Assembly (NCBI RefSeq): GCF_014650715.1
Contig: NZ_BMVM01000003.1
Location: 1 to 64,000 of the forward strand
Direction: 5' to 3'
Length of the DNA stretch: 64,000 bases
DNA from: Streptomyces bluensis
Lineage (GTDB): Bacteria > Actinomycetota > Actinomycetes > Streptomycetales > Streptomycetaceae
Position 1 is the stretch's first letter. Each line of letters starts with the position of its first letter. Both the position numbers and the translations under genes were made by a program. Below, one piece after another: positions 63,031 through 64,000 of this stretch. The notes beneath the pieces are model-generated. The model was given only the letters and a program-made list of their open reading frames with translations, was not told the origin of the DNA and did no database searches.

Positions 63031-63693
63031 CTACCCGTACGCCCTGATGTCCTTGATCACGGCGAAGCCCAGCCCGTACGCACTCATCCCCCTGCCGTAC
63101 GCGCCCACGTGGACGCCCTCCGGCGTGGAGCCCGCGAGGACCCAGCCGAACTCGGACTCCCGGTAGTGGAAGGGCGTGGGGACGCCGTCCACGGGGAGGG
63201 AGAGGGTGGTCCAGTCGGGGCCGTTCAGATCGTCCGCGAGGACCCAGGCGGTCTCGGTCTGCTGGTCCAGCCAGTCGTCCCGCAGGCTGTGGTCCATCTG
63301 GCCGGGCCAGGTGAACGACAGCAGCCCCACACCGGCCAGCCAGGCCGCCGAGGAGACCGAGGTGGCCTCCAGCACCCCCGTGCCGTCCGCGCTCCGCCGT
63401 ACGGGGTTCGCGGCGACCGTGACCACGATGGCGAAGCGCTCCTTGCCGTCCTCGCCGGTGCCCTCGTTGCGGATCGAGGGTTCGTCGCCGTGCCCGATCG
63501 ATCCGTACTCGACGGCGCCGTCGGCCGCGGTACCCACCTGCACCAGCCAGCGCGGCCCCGTGAAGGCCTCGTCGAGGCCGTACCACGGGAAGGGCGCCCG
63601 CAGGTAGCTGTCGACCGTGCGCCGGGCGGAGGGGTCCGGTTGTCCGTCCTCCGCGACCGGCGCCTGCGCGCCTACCCGACTCGTCGTGTCCAT
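63031..63693 (-). CDS. conserved hypothetical protein
   Basis: A 220-aa soluble protein (MDTTSRVGAQAPVAEDGQ...). Trp/Gly-rich blocks such as FPWYGLDEAFTGPRWL and TPFHYRESEFGWVLAGS. No domain recognised. ATG 63693 with GAGGAGG 11 nt upstream. Position beside mrp and tatB is conserved as I recall. Confidence 0.72.
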   Translation of the reverse strand: MDTTSRVGAQAPVAEDGQPDPSARRTVDSYLRAPFPWYGLDEAFTGPRWLVQVGTAADGAVEYGSIGHGDEPSIRNEGTGEDGKERFAIVVTVAANPVRRSADGTGVLEATSVSSAAWLAGVGLLSFTWPGQMDHSLRDDWLDQQTETAWVLADDLNGPDWTTLSLPVDGVPTPFHYRESEFGWVLAGSTPEGVHVGAYGRGMSAYGLGFAVIKDIRAYG

Positions 63694-63950
63694 GTGCCCG
63701 GACGCCTCCTCGCTCTCGGCGGACCGGAGCGGCCCGCCCCCCTCGGGCGTCGTCGCTCACACTCATACGGTCCGCACATCAACTGGGCAGCATAGCCACA
63801 GCTCTGCGAGCAGGAGGGAAAGCGCCCGGCGCGCGAGGCGCGCACGGGGCTGGTTCACGCCGTACGAGGGATGGTGCGGGTATGACTCGCGTCACGTCGG
63901 AGGCGTGCGGCCCTTCGGGCGACCCGGGTGCTGCTCGGGTGGCGTACGGC

Positions 63951-64000
63951 TCAGGTGGCGTCCATGTCGAAGGGCGGGCGCTCGACCTGCCGGCTCGTCC
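63951..64000 (-). CDS. tatB: C-terminus of probable TatB (partial)
   Basis: The last 15 codons and stop of a minus-strand gene cut by the window edge: TSRQVERPPFDMDAT. The ending PPFDxDAT is what I recall for Streptomyces TatB, and tatB lies next to mrp in related genomes. Too short for certainty. Confidence 0.5.
   Translation of the reverse strand, partial: TSRQVERPPFDMDAT

Overview
The window is chromosomal DNA from a high-GC actinobacterium, almost certainly Streptomyces. The base and codon composition, many GTG starts, wblC, a mycoredoxin, AdnAB, and paired secreted tripeptidyl-aminopeptidase-like lipoproteins all point there. I see no rRNA or tRNA gene, insertion sequence, prophage, CRISPR array or integrase. 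The gene order of the first ~48 kb matches, from memory, the Mycobacterium tuberculosis block around Rv3194c-Rv3211 (PDZ protease, DUF2342, ThiF-like, ABC1, whiB7, uvrD2, mrx1, nudC, adnB, adnA, ATL, moeZ, DUF3152, TetR, DUF3107, ferritin-like, DEAD-box helicase). The last ~10 kb resembles the Rv1224-Rv1239c block (tatB, mrp, DUF1003, MgtE-like, corA). This is therefore core chromosome with lineage-specific insertions.

Layout. 0-5.4 kb: Lon-like PDZ protease, a tiny membrane protein, moaE and an SDR epimerase on the minus strand, then a DUF2342 metalloprotease-like protein and a Nudix hydrolase on the plus strand. 5.4-8.6 kb: three AIM24-domain genes in a tight operon, the first fused to TerD. 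8.8-12.2 kb: YgjP-type metalloprotease, ThiF-like protein and ABC1 kinase. 12.4-14.1 kb: a frameshifted zinc-ribbon gene, a small gene overlapping the wblC stop, wblC itself, and a ~600-nt wblC leader with a 108-codon upstream ORF, a terminator hairpin and a recognisable promoter. 14.1-27 kb: DNA repair and redox genes (uvrD2, mrx1, nudC, M20 peptidase, adnB, adnA, an alkyltransferase-like protein). 27.2-33.3 kb: a large pseudokinase/flippase-like membrane protein and two secreted alpha/beta-hydrolase lipoproteins. 33.5-39.9 kb: moeZ and a minus-strand set (PelF-like glycosyltransferase, multi-TM protein, small ORF, epimerase, spherulin-4 protein) that looks like a reduced Pel-type polysaccharide locus. 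40-48.7 kb: DUF3152 metzincin-like protein, hydrolase, TetR, DUF3107, ferritin-like protein and a DEAD-box RNA helicase with a long basic repeat tail. 48.8-64 kb: hydrolase, NYN nuclease, two MFS transporters, PHP phosphoesterase, SUFU-domain protein, CorA, LppX-like lipoprotein, MgtE-N/CBS protein, DUF1003, Mrp, and the last codons of a probable tatB.

Functional themes. AdnAB, UvrD2 and the alkyltransferase-like protein handle DNA damage. Mrx1 and NudC serve mycothiol redox and NAD/NAD-RNA turnover. WblC with its attenuator leader is the intrinsic antibiotic-resistance switch. MoaE and MoeZ serve molybdopterin and sulfur-carrier chemistry. The strongest leads are the wblC leader architecture, the TerD-AIM24 operon, the Pel-like gene set, the repeat-tailed helicase with a probable CTG start, and an operator-like inverted repeat inside the core promoter of the 54.5-kb MFS gene. 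No computation was run; all family calls are by eye.
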